From contig CANTUV010000062.1 in NCBI GenBank assembly GCA_947685225.1, forward strand, positions 11,490,501 to 11,554,500: 64,000 nucleotides of DNA. Direction: 5' to 3'. This stretch comes from Garcia nutans. Taxonomy: Eukaryota; Streptophyta; Magnoliopsida; Malpighiales; Euphorbiaceae. The notes below the pieces were generated by a model that saw nothing but the letters and a program-made list of their open reading frames with translations, was not told the origin of the DNA and searched no databases. Position 1 is the stretch's first letter. Every line of letters starts with the position of its first letter. This document shows, piece by piece, positions 34,020-46,474 of this stretch. The position numbers were made by a program, and so were the translations under genes.

Positions 34020-34340
34020 ATGTGGTTTAGCAGTAACATGCATTAAATTTTTTTTAAAGGTTGGGGGTTCCAACCACAACAAAAACACCTATATATAACT
34101 TAATAATAGTATAAATGGAAAAAACGAGTAAGATACACGAGTACCTATATAAACAAATTTGGATAGTGGATATCCGAACATATAAACCAATATCCGATCT
34201 GAATCCAATATGGATATAATTTTTAATATCCATACACTTTTCAAACTCATTTATACACTACCCGAATTCTATATATTCGGATTGAATCGGATCAGGTGCT
34301 CTAAATTATCCGATTCATTGCCACTTCTAGTCACATTATG
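34020..34340. other. Possible tRNA-like relic and hAT-like fragment
   Basis: Near 34022-34078, GTGGTTTAGCAGTAACATGC followed by GGGGGTTCCAACCAC has a loose A-box/B-box look, but cannot be called a tRNA gene. Then 34170-34320 has repeated GGATATCCG, CCGATC and ATCGGATCAGG words with the terminal CACTTCTAGTCAC, recalling non-autonomous hAT ends. Confidence 0.25.
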
Positions 34341-35430
34341 TGCCACTTCAATTTTTCATTAGTGTTTTGGATTATAAATGGATGGAAAGTTAGGAGCTAA
34401 TATGGTTATCACATTTTGCACCACATATGCTCCACTAAAATTCAATTAAACTCAACAGAGATGCAAAGATTTGAATGCTGCACCTTTAACTTCAAAAATA
34501 AATGTTAACCATCCGAGTTACATCTCATTTGATATAAACAAAAATATTTTATTTATATTTTAACTAAAATTTTCTAGAAAATTATATATTATCAAGAAAT
34601 TATATTTAATAATTAAATAAAATTTATTAATTAGATTAAGAAATCTGTGGGTAAATTATTAAATGATTCAATTTTTTAAAATTATTTTTTTAAAAAAAAT
34701 TTATTTGCAAATAATCTAAAGCTTTTTTTTGAAAAATATATTATATTTCCAAATAATCTAAATTATTTTTCATTTTTTACATTTGAATAATTCTATCGTA
34801 AAATGAAAATAATAATTAAATAATTAATTATTAAACTTTATATTATAATAATTAATAATTATAACAAATATAATCTAATTTTGAAAAATCTATAGATTAT
34901 TTGTAAATAAAAAATTATAAAAAATAATTTTAAAATTAGATAATTTTGAAAATTTGAATTTTTTTTAATAACTTACCAATGGATTTATTAAACTAATTAA
35001 TAAGTTGTATTTAATTATTAAACTAAATTAATGTGTAATTTATAATTTCCCATAAAATTATAGTTAAATATAAATAAAATAACTTTGTTTATATAAAATA
35101 AGATATAGTTTATATAGTTGAGCATTTTTTTTAAGTTAGAGGCGTAGAGTTTGACTCCCTATACCTCCATTGATTTTAAGTGAATTTTAAGAGATTCTCT
35201 TGCAGAGCTAATGTGGTGTCACGTTAGCTTTTGTTAGTGTTTGGAAGGCAGATGAATGAAAGGACAATGAAAAGATAATCCTAGATACTTTAGGAATGAT
35301 AATGTGATAGATTTTCGTTAGTATTTTGGCTGATAGATTGATGGAAGGATGATAATGAGAGAAACCTAAATACTTTAGGATGATAATGTGACAAAATGAA
35401 GATAAGGGACAACAACATGACAAGAAATAT
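34341..35430. repeat. Diverged direct repeats in AT-rich DNA
   Basis: A unit around GTTAGTGTTTTGG...GATGGAAGG...TACTTTAGGAATGATAATGTGA occurs at about 35228-35310 and 35318-35400, with a weaker copy near 34360. No coding sense is seen. Confidence 0.5.
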
Positions 35431-36801
35431 TTTGTAAAGATGATGGATATAATTTATTCTCCAGTATAGAATAATATTATATGATATAGTATTAATAGTA
35501 TCTATGTTAGGAAAGATAGTTACGAAAAATGGTATGATACTATAACATGCTTTTGTTTGGTTTAATAGTTCAGTTTAAATAGGCAAAATTATCAAAATTT
35601 TCTCTACTCTAATATTTCATACTTATTCATATTAAAATAAAATTTTTAGTTTGCAAATTTTAAGACTAATTAAATTATAAGACTAATTAACTACGTCTAA
35701 AAAGTTAATATAATTTTTAGCAAATGCATATTTTATTCATAAAAATAATAAAAATAATTAAATTTTATAATATATTTAAGTGGCCATGCCACTTTAAGAA
35801 AATAAGAAAATTTGGGTTGGTAAGAAATTAGAATATGATTACATATTGTGATGGATCTTAGGATTTAATTGAGGTTATTTTTTGCATTAAAAAAATAAAA
35901 ATTAAACCACTCCAATACTTCAAATTGGTGGCTTAAAAAGATTGACAGAAATTACTATTCTCACATTGTGAGAAAAATATTAATCAACCATAAAATTAAA
36001 ATGAAATACTTCTAGATATGGCTCACCTTTAAATCATACTATGCTAATCCCATAAAAAAATCCTAATGTAAATGCTTCCAAAAACGTTGTAGGCAGCTTT
36101 TTGAGTTTCCTAAAACAAATCAAGTTAATTTAATCTATTTGTTAAATGCAAACTAGCTATTAACCCCGGCCCTTAAATACAATTTGGGTGATATAGGTAA
36201 TTTGATTTAATATTTAATTTTAAAATTTTCAAAAAAATTTATAATTTTAATTAATTTATTTGATAATATTCATCCATGAATCACTTTTAATTGTCAATTA
36301 AGCTAAGATTCGCCCATTTATTTATTTTTATTATTATTTTTAAATTCCAACCTCGCGCGAGCCGAACAGGAATGATGATGATTCGTTGAATGGTGTATTG
36401 CCAGCCACAACTCAGATTCATTATTCTGACTTTATTAATTTTCTCATGACTTCATTAAATTCCGTTGTCATCCAACGCTACCTATGCTTTTGTAAGAATG
36501 ATGGAAAAATATAAAGCAAATGAATATGAAGTTATAAACAACACTTCTTCCTTAAACTCTTGTAATGAGACATTCTTTTGGAACATTGATTGACGTCATG
36601 ACTTGTTTAATATAATACTCTCCATGTATAATGAAGCCCAATGGTTATATCTGGCTATCCAAAGAGTTATTTGTTTCCGTCTCCATAATTGCTTTTTTGA
36701 AAGTGACAATATTACTCTGATTATTACTCTGTAAAATCCTTTCAAATATCTTTTAGAAATTAAGTCTTTTGTATTAAAATCTAATGAATTAACCCAATCT
36801 T

Positions 36802-36848
<47 letters not shown>

Positions 36849-38209
36849 AATGTTAGTATAAAGGTAACAAACCAACAGATTGGCTTGCTAAAACTGTTAT
36901 CCATTATAGGCTTAATTCAGGTTGGCTAGCTAACTATCTATAAGTCTTGGACCTTATGCTATACGTTGTTTTTGCTTAATATATATCTCTATTTTGTTCT
37001 AAACAAAAGGACTTCTTCATTAAAGATTTAAAAAAGACTTTTTTATTTTGGTGTTTTAATTTAAAAGTAATAATAAAAGTTAGACTATTTTAATATTAAA
37101 TATAAACTCATTAACTTTTCATTTTATTTAATGACATTGAAATTATTTTAAATTTTATTTGAATTAAATTTATTAAATAAATAATAAGTATCAAAATTCA
37201 AGATATGGTAAATGGATCATATTTTAAAGATTTGGGCTAATTTGTTACATAAAACAAATATTTTTCTGGATATATTTTCCCAATTTTCTAAAGTTTGGAG
37301 TTAAAAAAAATCAACAAATATATATTTTTTCTAGTTAAATGAAAAAAAATCTTATATTTTATACAAGCCATTTTTTAGGAAAATAAATTTAAATTTTCAA
37401 AAGGAAAATTATTTTTTGAATTTTATAAACTTTTCATGATGAAAAAAAGGACAAAGATTCAATTTCAACTTTAAACTTATGGACCAAACTCAAATTAGGA
37501 TAAAATATATTTTTTGTTCAATTAAGGATTAAACTTTTGCTCATTGGAACAATTAAAGCCAAATTTTTATTTTAGCCTTATGTGTGCAACTCACTGCATA
37601 ATTTTACTGTGTCAATTTATAATTTGATTAATTTTATCAATTTTTTTGTAAAAAAATAATTAATTTAATCAATTAATTTTGACATAAATTTTATTTTACT
37701 TAAATATCTTTCTCTCTACAACTACGATGGAAATATATATAAGCACAATTTATCGCAATAAAAGCAGAGATTTTTTTTCTTGTAAATCATGAACCCTAAG
37801 TGAAAGAGAGAGAGAATGTCAAGTGATTTTAAAAAAATAAAAGTGAGAAAAAAGAAGAATATTGAAGAAAAAAATTATAACTAAAATTTCTAAGGATAAC
37901 ATGAGGCAATCCTTTTAATGACCCTTGATATTGTATTGTTACATTGATAATATGTATATGATTTTGACTATTGAATTTTTTTTACAAAAATAATTTCTTT
38001 GAGCATGTGTTGTACGTTTAAGGCCAATATAAAATTTGGCTATTATTGTCCTAATTAGTAAAAGTTTAGCTCTTAATTGGATAGAAAAATTATTTTATCC
38101 TAATGTGAACCTGGTTCACAAATTTAAGATTTAAATTGAACTTTTGTCCAAATAAAAAAAAAATATAAGCATATATTTATTGATCCACTTATTGCCAATA
38201 ATCACTATT
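35431..38209. other. AT-rich DNA, no gene seen
   Basis: Only short chance frames occur. A (CT)n microsatellite lies at about 36806-36844. A slightly more GC-rich patch near 36350-36480 has no recognised feature. Confidence 0.55.
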
Positions 38210-39000
38210 TATGACTATCATGATTTATTCTTGTTGCCTTTTATAAAATAGTCTTTCAACTTAAACCTCTTCTTGCCCTTCCTTTCATCATTGCCTTCAT
38301 ACCCTAGCCCCTTCATACTGATTTGCCCTTTGAAGTTAGGGGAGGTTGGCATCCTTTGCTTGTTCTTTTCTAAACCCATCCCAAGAAAGAAGTCCATATA
38401 TATATTCCTCATCATAGAAGAGAGTCGAGGATCCATCTCTCCTTCACATATTGGAGCCATTTGAACTCTTATTAAAGGGGGTTGTTCAATTTCTGGATGA
38501 GCTATAGTCACCCCCACATATGCTACCTTGATTATTATTATTATCTCATCTGTAAGTGGGAAATTGATCATTTAGTGTAAGATTAAAGGTACTCGTCCGA
38601 GCTTGTCAAACCAAGGGCATGCCAAGAGTAGAGCAAAGGTGACTAAAATGTCAAGAACTATACAGACCACCTCACTTTTAATTGACCTAACTTTGATAAT
38701 GGTGATAAAGGTTCCCTTTACTTATCTCTTGGTATCATCATAAGCTCTAATCACAAAATCAGAGGGCTGAAGGTCTTCTTTCTTTATTCTCAAAGTAAAC
38801 ATTAACTTGGAAAGAAGTATATCAATAATTGACCCTCATCTACCATGACACATGTTGTCCTTTTCCCCCTTCAACTTAGATGTATAATAGCTTGTTATGG
38901 TCTCTCCATTCCATAGGCAAGTCCTTATCATAAAAGGTTATCATGCCATTGTTTTTATTCATTAAGAAACACACCACTTCATCGAAGGTAGCTATGGTTG
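38210..39000 (-). pseudogene. Tat-type gypsy aspartic protease fragment
   Basis: On the minus strand from about 38850 the reading 'GSIIDILLSKLMFTLRIKKE', 'SDFVIRAYDDTKR', 'GTFITIIKVRSIKSEVVCIV', 'DILVTFALLLACPWFDKLGR' and 'LHXMINFPLTDE' follows the pattern of the protease in Tat-lineage gag-pol: a G-S active-site area, then 'V.VLDI...LLG.PW' and 'LH.KL.FP'. The active site is frameshifted and stops occur. The open tail at 38218-38571 ends with a Lys-rich segment after 'MKGLGYEG'. It is an isolated fragment, not clearly tied to the Tat element at 6575. Confidence 0.65.
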
Positions 39001-39017
39001 ACCCATCCAAGAGTCTC

Positions 39018-39110
39018 TCCCCCCCCCCCCCCCCCCCCCTCCCTCTCTTGTGATGCCTTGCACACCTTCTTCTTTCTTCTTCTTCTTCTTCTTCTTCTTC
39101 TTATTCTTCT
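39018..39110. repeat. Poly-C run and (TTC)n microsatellite
   Basis: A run of about 22 C at 39018-39039 is followed by a TTC repeat at about 39068-39109. Frames across it encode poly-Arg or poly-Pro and are artefacts. A poly-C run this long is rare in such AT-rich DNA. Confidence 0.9.
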
Positions 39111-39329
39111 TAAAATCTTGTTGCTCCAACTTAAGATTAAAATCTTGTCTACCCTAGGCTTTTTAACATTTGGCTTGAAAATCATCATGTGATAATCAAC
39201 CCCTACTAAAAAAATGAATACAAGTAATGTAACATCCCCTAACAATCCTATTTAGAACTATCAGAAGATGTTACTCAATAAATCAAACATTCTCATATAA
39301 ATCTAATATATATTATTACAATAATGATT

Positions 39330-40958
39330 TGTTTTATTAGTTTTTGTCATAGAATTGTGTCTTATTTATTATGATGATTATTGTTTTATTTAGGTATTTT
39401 GGTAGCTTTAATTTGTTTATTTAGTGTTTTCATCAATTTTGGTAGTTTTAATTTATTTCAGTGTTTATGTCATTTTTAGTCTAGTTTTTAGTGTGGTGTT
39501 TATGTGTTGTTGGTTAATGTTTATTTGATTCTTGTTTAAAGTTTGTTTAAGTGTTTATTTTAGGTTAATATGCAAACATTTCCTTGGAAGAAAGAATAGG
39601 ATGAAGCATGTCTCACCTTAAGGGCAAAACCAAGGAACCAAGAAGAGAGAAGGAAAATTTGGGCAGTGACTGACACACTCAGAGGACACAGCCAAGCCAC
39701 TAGCCGTGTCACATGACACGGCCAGGAGACTTGGCCGTGTCCCATACCAAGCTAAGGAAGAAGGCCAAAAGATCAGAAGGTGACACACTCAAGGGACACG
39801 GCCAAGTCATTGGTCGTGTCCCTCCAAACTTGTCAAACACGACCAAGCTCATCCAAGCTTGGCCGTGTCACTCACCATTCCAAAGAAGAAGAGATGAAAA
39901 TCACACAGAAGCAGACACATTCAGGTGACGCAGCCAGTGGCTTGGCCGTGTCACTCCATGGACTAAAGGAGCGGATTTTTAAGCGAGGTTTCGTATAAAT
40001 AATACGATTAGGGTTTTGAAGGGGGAGATTTTTTTTATCAGCCGTCAAACTGAATTTTAGGTTTTCCAATTGTTTTCTTTGAGATTTTTTATTACACTTC
40101 ATACAAACATTCTAGATTAAATTTGTTTATGCCATTGCAACATTCTTCTAGCAAGGTTCTGATCAAGAGATTCTTCAGAAGCTAAAGGGAGTTTGTAATT
40201 TGGTTTTGTTCTCAACTTTATCTCTTAAATTTCATTGGAATTGTATTCATGAATTCTATTATGTCTAAACTGATTTCTTTGAATTTTAATGAGATGAATA
40301 TGTTTGATAGCATTATGAACTAATTTGATCTAGTCTAGGGTTTGTATGGAACTACTATGATTGTATGAATTGGTTATTGCTCTGAACTGAATTATTTCTT
40401 TAGCCTTGATTGAATGGAATTATTGTTAATATATAATTGATTGGCCACCAATTATGTGTTTTAGGTATTAGATGAAGGATTGAGAGATGAAGTCTAATGC
40501 TGGAACAATTCAATTAGGGACTTAGGTGAATTAGAAATATAACCTAAGAAAAGGATTATTTCAATTGTAACAAGATTACTTGAAAGAGGTTTGAATGCGA
40601 GAGCTTATTTTCTTTATTAGATTAATTTAGTTGCTTGAGATCTAATCTTTGAAATTAAATTGGTTGAGAGGAATAACCGTTCATACATATAAGTTAGTAG
40701 AGAAGTGCAAACCCTAGACCTTTCTATTAAGTGAATCAATATATCAGCTCAGTTTACTTTTATTGTTTTAAACTCCAATCGATCTGTTTTCATTAGTTCT
40801 TAGCAATTTAAATTTATTATAATTTGTTATTTGCAACCTGATAATCAATTAACTCATCTAGCTTCCTTGTGAGACGACCTTGGGGCGATCACCTTTGCTA
40901 CAGCTACCTCATATACTTGCGAGTGACGCTTTTAGTAGAACTTAATTCGAGCGCAACA
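39330..40958 (+). mobile_element. 5' LTR of an Athila-type gypsy element
   Basis: The right edge is firm: the sequence ends GAGCGCAACA and is followed, after a short spacer, by a tRNA-Asp-type primer-binding site. Just inside the end is the conserved stretch CTTGTGAGACGACCTTGGGGC. The left edge is estimated at a TG near 39330; no second LTR of this element is in the window for comparison. It contains a CACGGCC array at 39660-39960. Confidence 0.7.
39660..39960 (+). repeat. CACGGCC hairpin array in the Athila LTR
   Basis: Units such as GGGACACGGCCAAGTCATTG followed by GTCGTGTCCC, and ACACGACCAAG...CTTGGCCGTGTC, repeat about four times. It closely resembles the array at 46748-47030 in the same element and shares its core with the arrays in the left-hand LTRs. 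Confidence 0.9.
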
Positions 40959-40964
40959 AGTTTT

Positions 40965-40982
40965 TGGCTCTGTTGCCGGGGA
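40965..40982 (+). other. Primer-binding site of the Athila element (tRNA-Asp type)
   Basis: TGGCTCTGTTGCCGGGGA matches the site usual in Athila elements (TGGCGCCGTTGCCGGGGA) with two changes. It primes minus-strand DNA synthesis and fixes the 5' LTR boundary. Confidence 0.85.
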
Positions 40983-41092
40983 GGCTAATTGGCGAAATTG
41001 TTTATTAGGCATAAATATTTTAAATTATTTTTTATTGTTTACTTTTGATTTTATTTGTCTTTTGCTTTTAATAATTCTTTTTTCTAGAAATT

Positions 41093-42250
41093 TTGTTTAT
41101 GCAAGGCAGGAGATCACTCGGAGGAGAGCTATATCCAGTTATTCCAGAAATTCAGAGAGTGAAAAGGAGCAGAGAAGAGTTTGAAATGTACACCGGATTT
41201 GATACAGAGGAGGACACTTCTGATTTTGAGTCGGATACTGCACAATCTACCAATATGGGAGAAGAAAGGCAAAGAACTATGAGAGATTTTGCTAGACCTG
41301 TCATTGGAACTTTCACATCTTGTATAAGATTGACGGATGCAGCAAGAAATTATGAGTTGAAGAACATCCATTACAACATGCTGCCATCATTCTATGGAGT
41401 TCCAAATGAAGATCCTTTGAACTTTATTCAGGATTTATATTCTACCCTCAACACTTTTCCATTGGGAGGACTAACAGAGGATCAGTTGAGGATGAGATGC
41501 TTTCCGTATACATTGAAGGATAGGGCAAAGAGCTGGCTTATGATGTTGCCCGAAAATTCTTTGACAACTTGGGAGCAAGTTTATAACAAGTTTATGGGCA
41601 AGTTTTGCTCTCATCAAAAGACAGCTGAATTGAGAGGGAAGATAGCTACATTCTCTCAATTTGAAGGAGAGCCATTTCATGAGGCTTGGGACAGGTTTAA
41701 GATGTTATTGATCCAGTGTCCACACCATCACTACCCACTTCAACTTTTGAATCAATTTTTCTACGATGGTCTAACCCAGCAATTTCAGAACACTGTTGAT
41801 AACGTAGCTGGGGGAGCTATGGGAGAAAAGACAGCTGATGAAACTTATGAAATTTTTGAAATGTTGGGAGCTAATTCTCAACAGAAAAGTGTAAGAGGAA
41901 GAAGTAAAGGGGTGAACCAATTGGAGGCCAATAGTGAGATGGTCAATCAGATAGCTGAATTGACAAGGCAAGTGCAGATGCTGAACATGAAGAACAATAC
42001 TTCTTCATCCACTCAAGAAGTATGTGGAATTTGTGGGACTTTCGGGCATGGAGCAAATATATGCCCCTCTGCATATGAGTCTTATGGGAATGAAGCTGAG
42101 CAAGTCAATGCTATGGGGGGATATCAACCAAGGGCCCGGAATGATCCTTACTACAATACTTACAATCCTGGTTGGCCGAATCATCCAAAATTTTCCTGGA
42201 CAACAAATAATTCTCAACAGCCTTTTCATTTGCTCCAGAGGCAAAACTAA
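41093..42250 (+). pseudogene. Athila gag
   Basis: The open frame encodes 385 residues. After an acidic N-terminus it has the plant gag core: 'LPSFYGVPNEDPLNFIQDLY', 'LKDRAKSWLMMLP', 'TTWEQVYNKFMGKF', 'GEPFHEAWDRFKMLLIQCPH' and 'FFYDGLTQQFQNTVD', as in Athila gag proteins. A zinc knuckle-like CGICGTFGHGANIC lies at about 42027-42068. A TAA at 42248 interrupts it; the same frame continues at 42251 with a Gln-rich helical stretch (QVGQLAQQMQIQQ). Gag would form the cytoplasmic particle. The first Met is at 41099 or 41093, 110 bp or more after the PBS. Confidence 0.9.
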
Positions 42251-43560
42251 ACACAGGGTCAATCCTCAAATCAAGGGCAGCCTAAGAGAGAGAGTTTGGA
42301 GGATAGTTTACAGGCCTTTATCCAAGTCAGTGCTAAGAATCAAGAGATGACAAACAAAAGGCTGGATTCATTAGAAGCATCTTTTAAGAAAGTGGAGACT
42401 CAAGTGGGACAACTTGCACAACAGATGCAGATTCAACAAAAAGGAAAATTTCCAAGTCAACCTAAGCAGGCACAAGCAGTGACTGTTCTTAGAAGTGGCA
42501 AGGTAATTAACAATAATGTTGAAAATAATTCTGTGAATGCAGGTAATCAAGAGAACAAAAAGAAAGGAGAACCAAAGAGCAAAGGTGCTGGAGAAAAATC
42601 AATGGAGAAATCCACTTCAGCAGATTTACATAAGGCAAGTAATCCATACCGGCCACCTATACCATTCCCCAGTAGGTTGAAGAATGATAAACAAGATAAG
42701 CAATTTTCGGACATCTTCAACATGCTGTCTAAGGTAAGTATTAACTTACCCTTACTTGAAGCAATAAAGAACATGACAGCTTATGCCAAATTCTTCAAGG
42801 AACTGAACACAAAGAAAAAAAGGTATGAGCCAAATGAAAAGGTGATAGTGTCAGAGGTAGCTAGTGCTATTTTGCAGCATAAACTACCTCCGAAGCTAAA
42901 GGATCCTGGTAGTTTCATAATTCAAATTACTATGGGTAATGGAAAGGGAACTGATGGCATGTGTGATTTAGGAGCTAGTGTAAATTTGATGCCTTATTCT
43001 GTGTATCTTGAATTAGAGCTAGGGGAACTTAAACCTACAAAAATGGTGTTGCAATTAGCTGACAGATCTCTTAGATTCCCGAAAGGGGTTATAGAAGATG
43101 TGTTAGTTAAGGTTGGTGGGTTGATAGTACCTGTGGATTTTATAGTTCTTGATATGGAAGGAAGTAACTCTACACCATCCGCACACACTATTCTACTGGG
43201 TAGGCCTTTTATGGCTACTACCAACACCTTGATAGATGTTAAAAATGGTAAATTATCAATGACTGTCTTAGGACAAACAGTTAAATTTTCTATTTTTAAC
43301 ACTTCTCCCATTCCTATAACTGCATTATATGAGGATTGCTCTTTAATTGATTATATTGATGCAGTTGTTTCAGATGTTTTCTTGCAGACAGGTTCCTCGG
43401 ATAAATTGGAGCTGGCACTGACCTTAGATGGTGGTTTAGATATTTTTGATTCAGAAATAGCCAGTTGCCTTGAGACATTAGAGAGTGCTGAAATAGAGGA
43501 ACTTAAGGAGGACCCAGTATGTGAACTTCCCTCCATCCAAAAAGAAGAGAAGAATCCTTC
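42251..43560 (+). pseudogene. Athila gag C-terminus and aspartic protease
   Basis: In the same frame, after a basic Gln/Lys-rich linker and the conserved 'NPYRPPIPFPSRLKN' block (about 42640-42685), comes the protease. Its active site reads CDLGASVNLMP (about 42963-42995), with the aspartate and Gly-Ala-Ser retained, then 'IVPVDFIVLDMEG' and 'TILLGRPFMATTNTLIDV' (about 43190-43243). The enzyme would cut the gag-pol polyprotein. This section has no internal stop. Confidence 0.88.
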
Positions 43561-45010
43561 ACTTGAGTTAGAGCTGAAAGAGTTACCTAAAAATCTGAAA
43601 TATGTGTTTTTAGGAGATCACAACACCTTACCTGTGATTATATCTAGCGAACTTAGTGAAGGGGAGGAGATGAGGCTGGTGAGTGAGCTTAAAAGATTGA
43701 AAAGAGCAATAGGATGGGGATTGAGTGACATCAAGGGTATTAGCCCTTCAATGTGCATGCATAGAATCACTTTAGAAGAGGGAGCTAAACCTGTGAGGGA
43801 GACCCAAAGGCGCCTTAACCCAAATATGAGTGAAGTGGTTAAGAAGGAAGTGCTCAAATTGCTGGATGAAGGAGTAATATATCCAATAGCTAATAGTGAG
43901 TGGGTGAGCCCAGTACATGTAATGCCTAAGAAATCAGGAATCACTGTGGTGAAAAATGAAAATAATGAATTGGTTCCCACTAGGACTACTACTGGGTGGA
44001 GAATGTGTATCGATTATAGGAAGTTGAACAATGCAACAAAGAAAGACCATTTTCCTCTTCCTTTTATTTATCAGATGTTGGATAAACTTTCTGGACACTC
44101 ACATTATTGCTTTTAGGATGGACTTTCAGGTTATTATCAGGTGCCGATATCACCAGAGGATCAATCCAAGACTACTTTTACTTGCCCTTTTGGGACTTAT
44201 GCATTTCGGCGTATGCCCTTTGGCTTGTGCAATGCACCTGCAACTTTTCAGAGATGCATGATGTCTGTCTTCACAGACATGATAGATGATTTTATTGAGG
44301 TATTTATGGATGACTTTTCTATTTTTGGTAGTTCTTTTGATAATTGCCTCAATAAACTTGTTCTTGTGCTGGAGAGATGCATTGAATGTAACCTCACTTT
44401 GAGTTGGGAAAAGAGTCATTTCATGGTTACTCAGGGCATTGTATTAGGTCATGTTGTGTCAAGTAAAGGGATTGAGGTGGATAAGGCCAAGGTAGAATTG
44501 ATTGCTAAATTACCCCCACCTACCTCTGTTAAGGGAATAAGAAGTTTTCTAGGGCATGCAGGTTTTTACCGGAGGTTTATTAAGGATTTTTCCAAAATAA
44601 GCCAACCATTGTGCCATTTGCTGGGAAAAGATGTTCCATTTGAGTTTACTGCACAATGCATGCAAGCCTTTAATTCCCTTAAGGAAAAACTGACTAGTGC
44701 ACCGGTAATAGTAGCTCCTATTTGGTCTTTACCTTTTGAAATCATGTGTGATGCCTCTAATCATGCAGTAGGAGCTGTTCTTGGGCAAAAGGTTGATAAA
44801 TTTTTGAGAGTCATATATTATGCTAGCTTGACCCTGAATAGTGCGCAAATGAATTACACAACAACTGAAAAGGAAATGTTAGTTGTTGTTTTTGCCTTAG
44901 ATAAGTTTAGTGCATATTTAATTGGGTCGAAAATTATTGTGCATTCTGATCATGCAGCTCTAAAATATCTTTTAACAAAATAACATGCTAAACCGCGCTT
45001 AATTAGATGG
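43561..45010 (+). pseudogene. Athila reverse transcriptase and RNase H
   Basis: RT begins near 'LPKNLKYVFLGDHNTLPVII' and continues through 'EWVSPVHVMPKKSG' and 'WRMCIDYRKLNNATKKDHFP'. The polymerase box is FMDD (VFMDDFSIFGSS, about 44308-44343), then 'FLGHAGFYRRFIKDFSKISQ'. RNase H keeps 'MCDASNHAVGAVLGQ' (Asp), 'TTTEKEMLVVVFALDKF' (Glu) and 'VHSDHAALKYLL' (Asp). A TAG at 44114, in the middle of RT, and a TAA at 44981, at the end of RNase H, break the frame without shifting it. Restoring function would need both reverted, so this copy cannot make RT by itself. Confidence 0.9.
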
Positions 45011-46474
45011 GTGTTATTGTTGCAAGAATTTGATTTTCAAATCAAGGATACTAAGGGTAGTGAGAATGTTGTAGCTGATCATTTATCTAGAATACCCTTC
45101 TTTAGTGAAAATCTTGCATCTGATAGCATTCATAAAAATTTAGAAGCATTTCCTAATGAACAGCTGTTTGTGGTAATTAATGCACCTTGGTTTGCAGATA
45201 TTGCTAACTATCTTGCTTGTGGTATTTTGCGTTTTGACATGTCATTTCAGGAAAAGAAAAGGTTTTTACACTTGAGTAAATTTTATTTTTGGGATGAACC
45301 TTACTTATTCTGGATTTGCAAAGATGAGATAGTTCGCAGGTGTGTATCTGAGGAAGAACAACTGAGTGTTCTTCAATTTTGTCATGACCTTCACTGTGGT
45401 GGTCATTTTGGTGGAAGAAAGACTGCAGAGAAGGTGCTTCAAAGTGGTTTTTACTGGCCTACTCTATTTAAAGATGCTCAAGAGTATTGTAAGCACTGTG
45501 ACCGCTGTCAAAGAGTAGGTAACATTGGGAGAAGGAATGAAATGCCCCTTTAGTCATATATTGTTGTTGAACTGTTTGATGTGTGGGGAATAGACTTCAT
45601 GGGTCCTTTTCCCAAGTCTTTTGGTTATGAATATATTTTAGTTGTTGTTGATTATGTTTCAAAATGGGTGGAGGCAATCCCCACCCATACTAATGATGCT
45701 AACGTGGTTGTTAAATTTGTGAAGGAAAATATTCTTAGCAGATTTGGCATGCCAAGAGTGATAGTCAGTGATGGGGGAAGTCATTTTTGCAACAAACTTT
45801 TTGAGAAGTTAATGCACAAATCTGGTGTGAAACACAAGGTGGTGACCCCATACCATCCACAGACTTCTGGACAAGTTGAAACATCCAACAAGCAAATAAA
45901 AGGAATTCTAGAGAAAACAGTCAACTTATCAAGGAAAGATTGGGTGAGTAGATTGCATGATGCATTCTGGGCATATCGGACTGCTTTCAAGACTCCTCTG
46001 GGTATGAGTCCATACCAATTGGTTTATGATAAGGCTTGTCATTTACCAGTGGAGCTGGAGCACAAAGTATATTGGACAATCAAGACTCTGAATTTAGACC
46101 TGGACAAAGCAAAGAGAGAACATTTTCTGCAAATTTCAGAGTTAGATGAGCTGAGAAATGAGGCATATGAGAGCTCGAGGATTTATAAGGATCGCACTAA
46201 AGCACTTCATGACAGAATTATAGTGCGAAAGACATTGAGTCCAGGTATGAAAGTTTTACTTTTTAATTCTCATCTCTGTCTGTTTCCAGGTAAACTCAAG
46301 TCTCGATGGAGTGGTCCTTTCGAGATAACTCAGGTATATCCTTCCGGTGCCATAGAATTGTTTAACTCTCGAATAAATAAAACTTTTAAAGTAAATGGAT
46401 AGAGAGTTAAACCATACAATGAAGGTTTCCAAGAAGCAAGGATCATCGATAGCACTTTGATCTATGATCCTTAA
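45011..46474 (+). pseudogene. Athila integrase
   Basis: The HHCC domain is seen as '[18 protein letters not shown]' and '[12 protein letters not shown]' (about 45385-45520). After a TAG at 45551 the catalytic core follows in the same frame: '[12 protein letters not shown]' (first Asp), '[18 protein letters not shown]' (second Asp) and '[16 protein letters not shown]' (Glu). The end of the domain has '[16 protein letters not shown]', a GPF motif. A TAG at 46400 is followed by 24 in-frame codons and a TAA at 46472-46474. There is no chromodomain, as expected for Athila. Confidence 0.9.

Noticed and set aside
34022..34078. tRNA gene suggested by GGGGGTTCCAACC
   Set aside because: The A-box side does not form proper arms and the middle is an A/T run.
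39000..39245. Open frames rich in Arg/Lys or Pro/Leu
   Set aside because: They are produced by the poly-C and TTC repeats.
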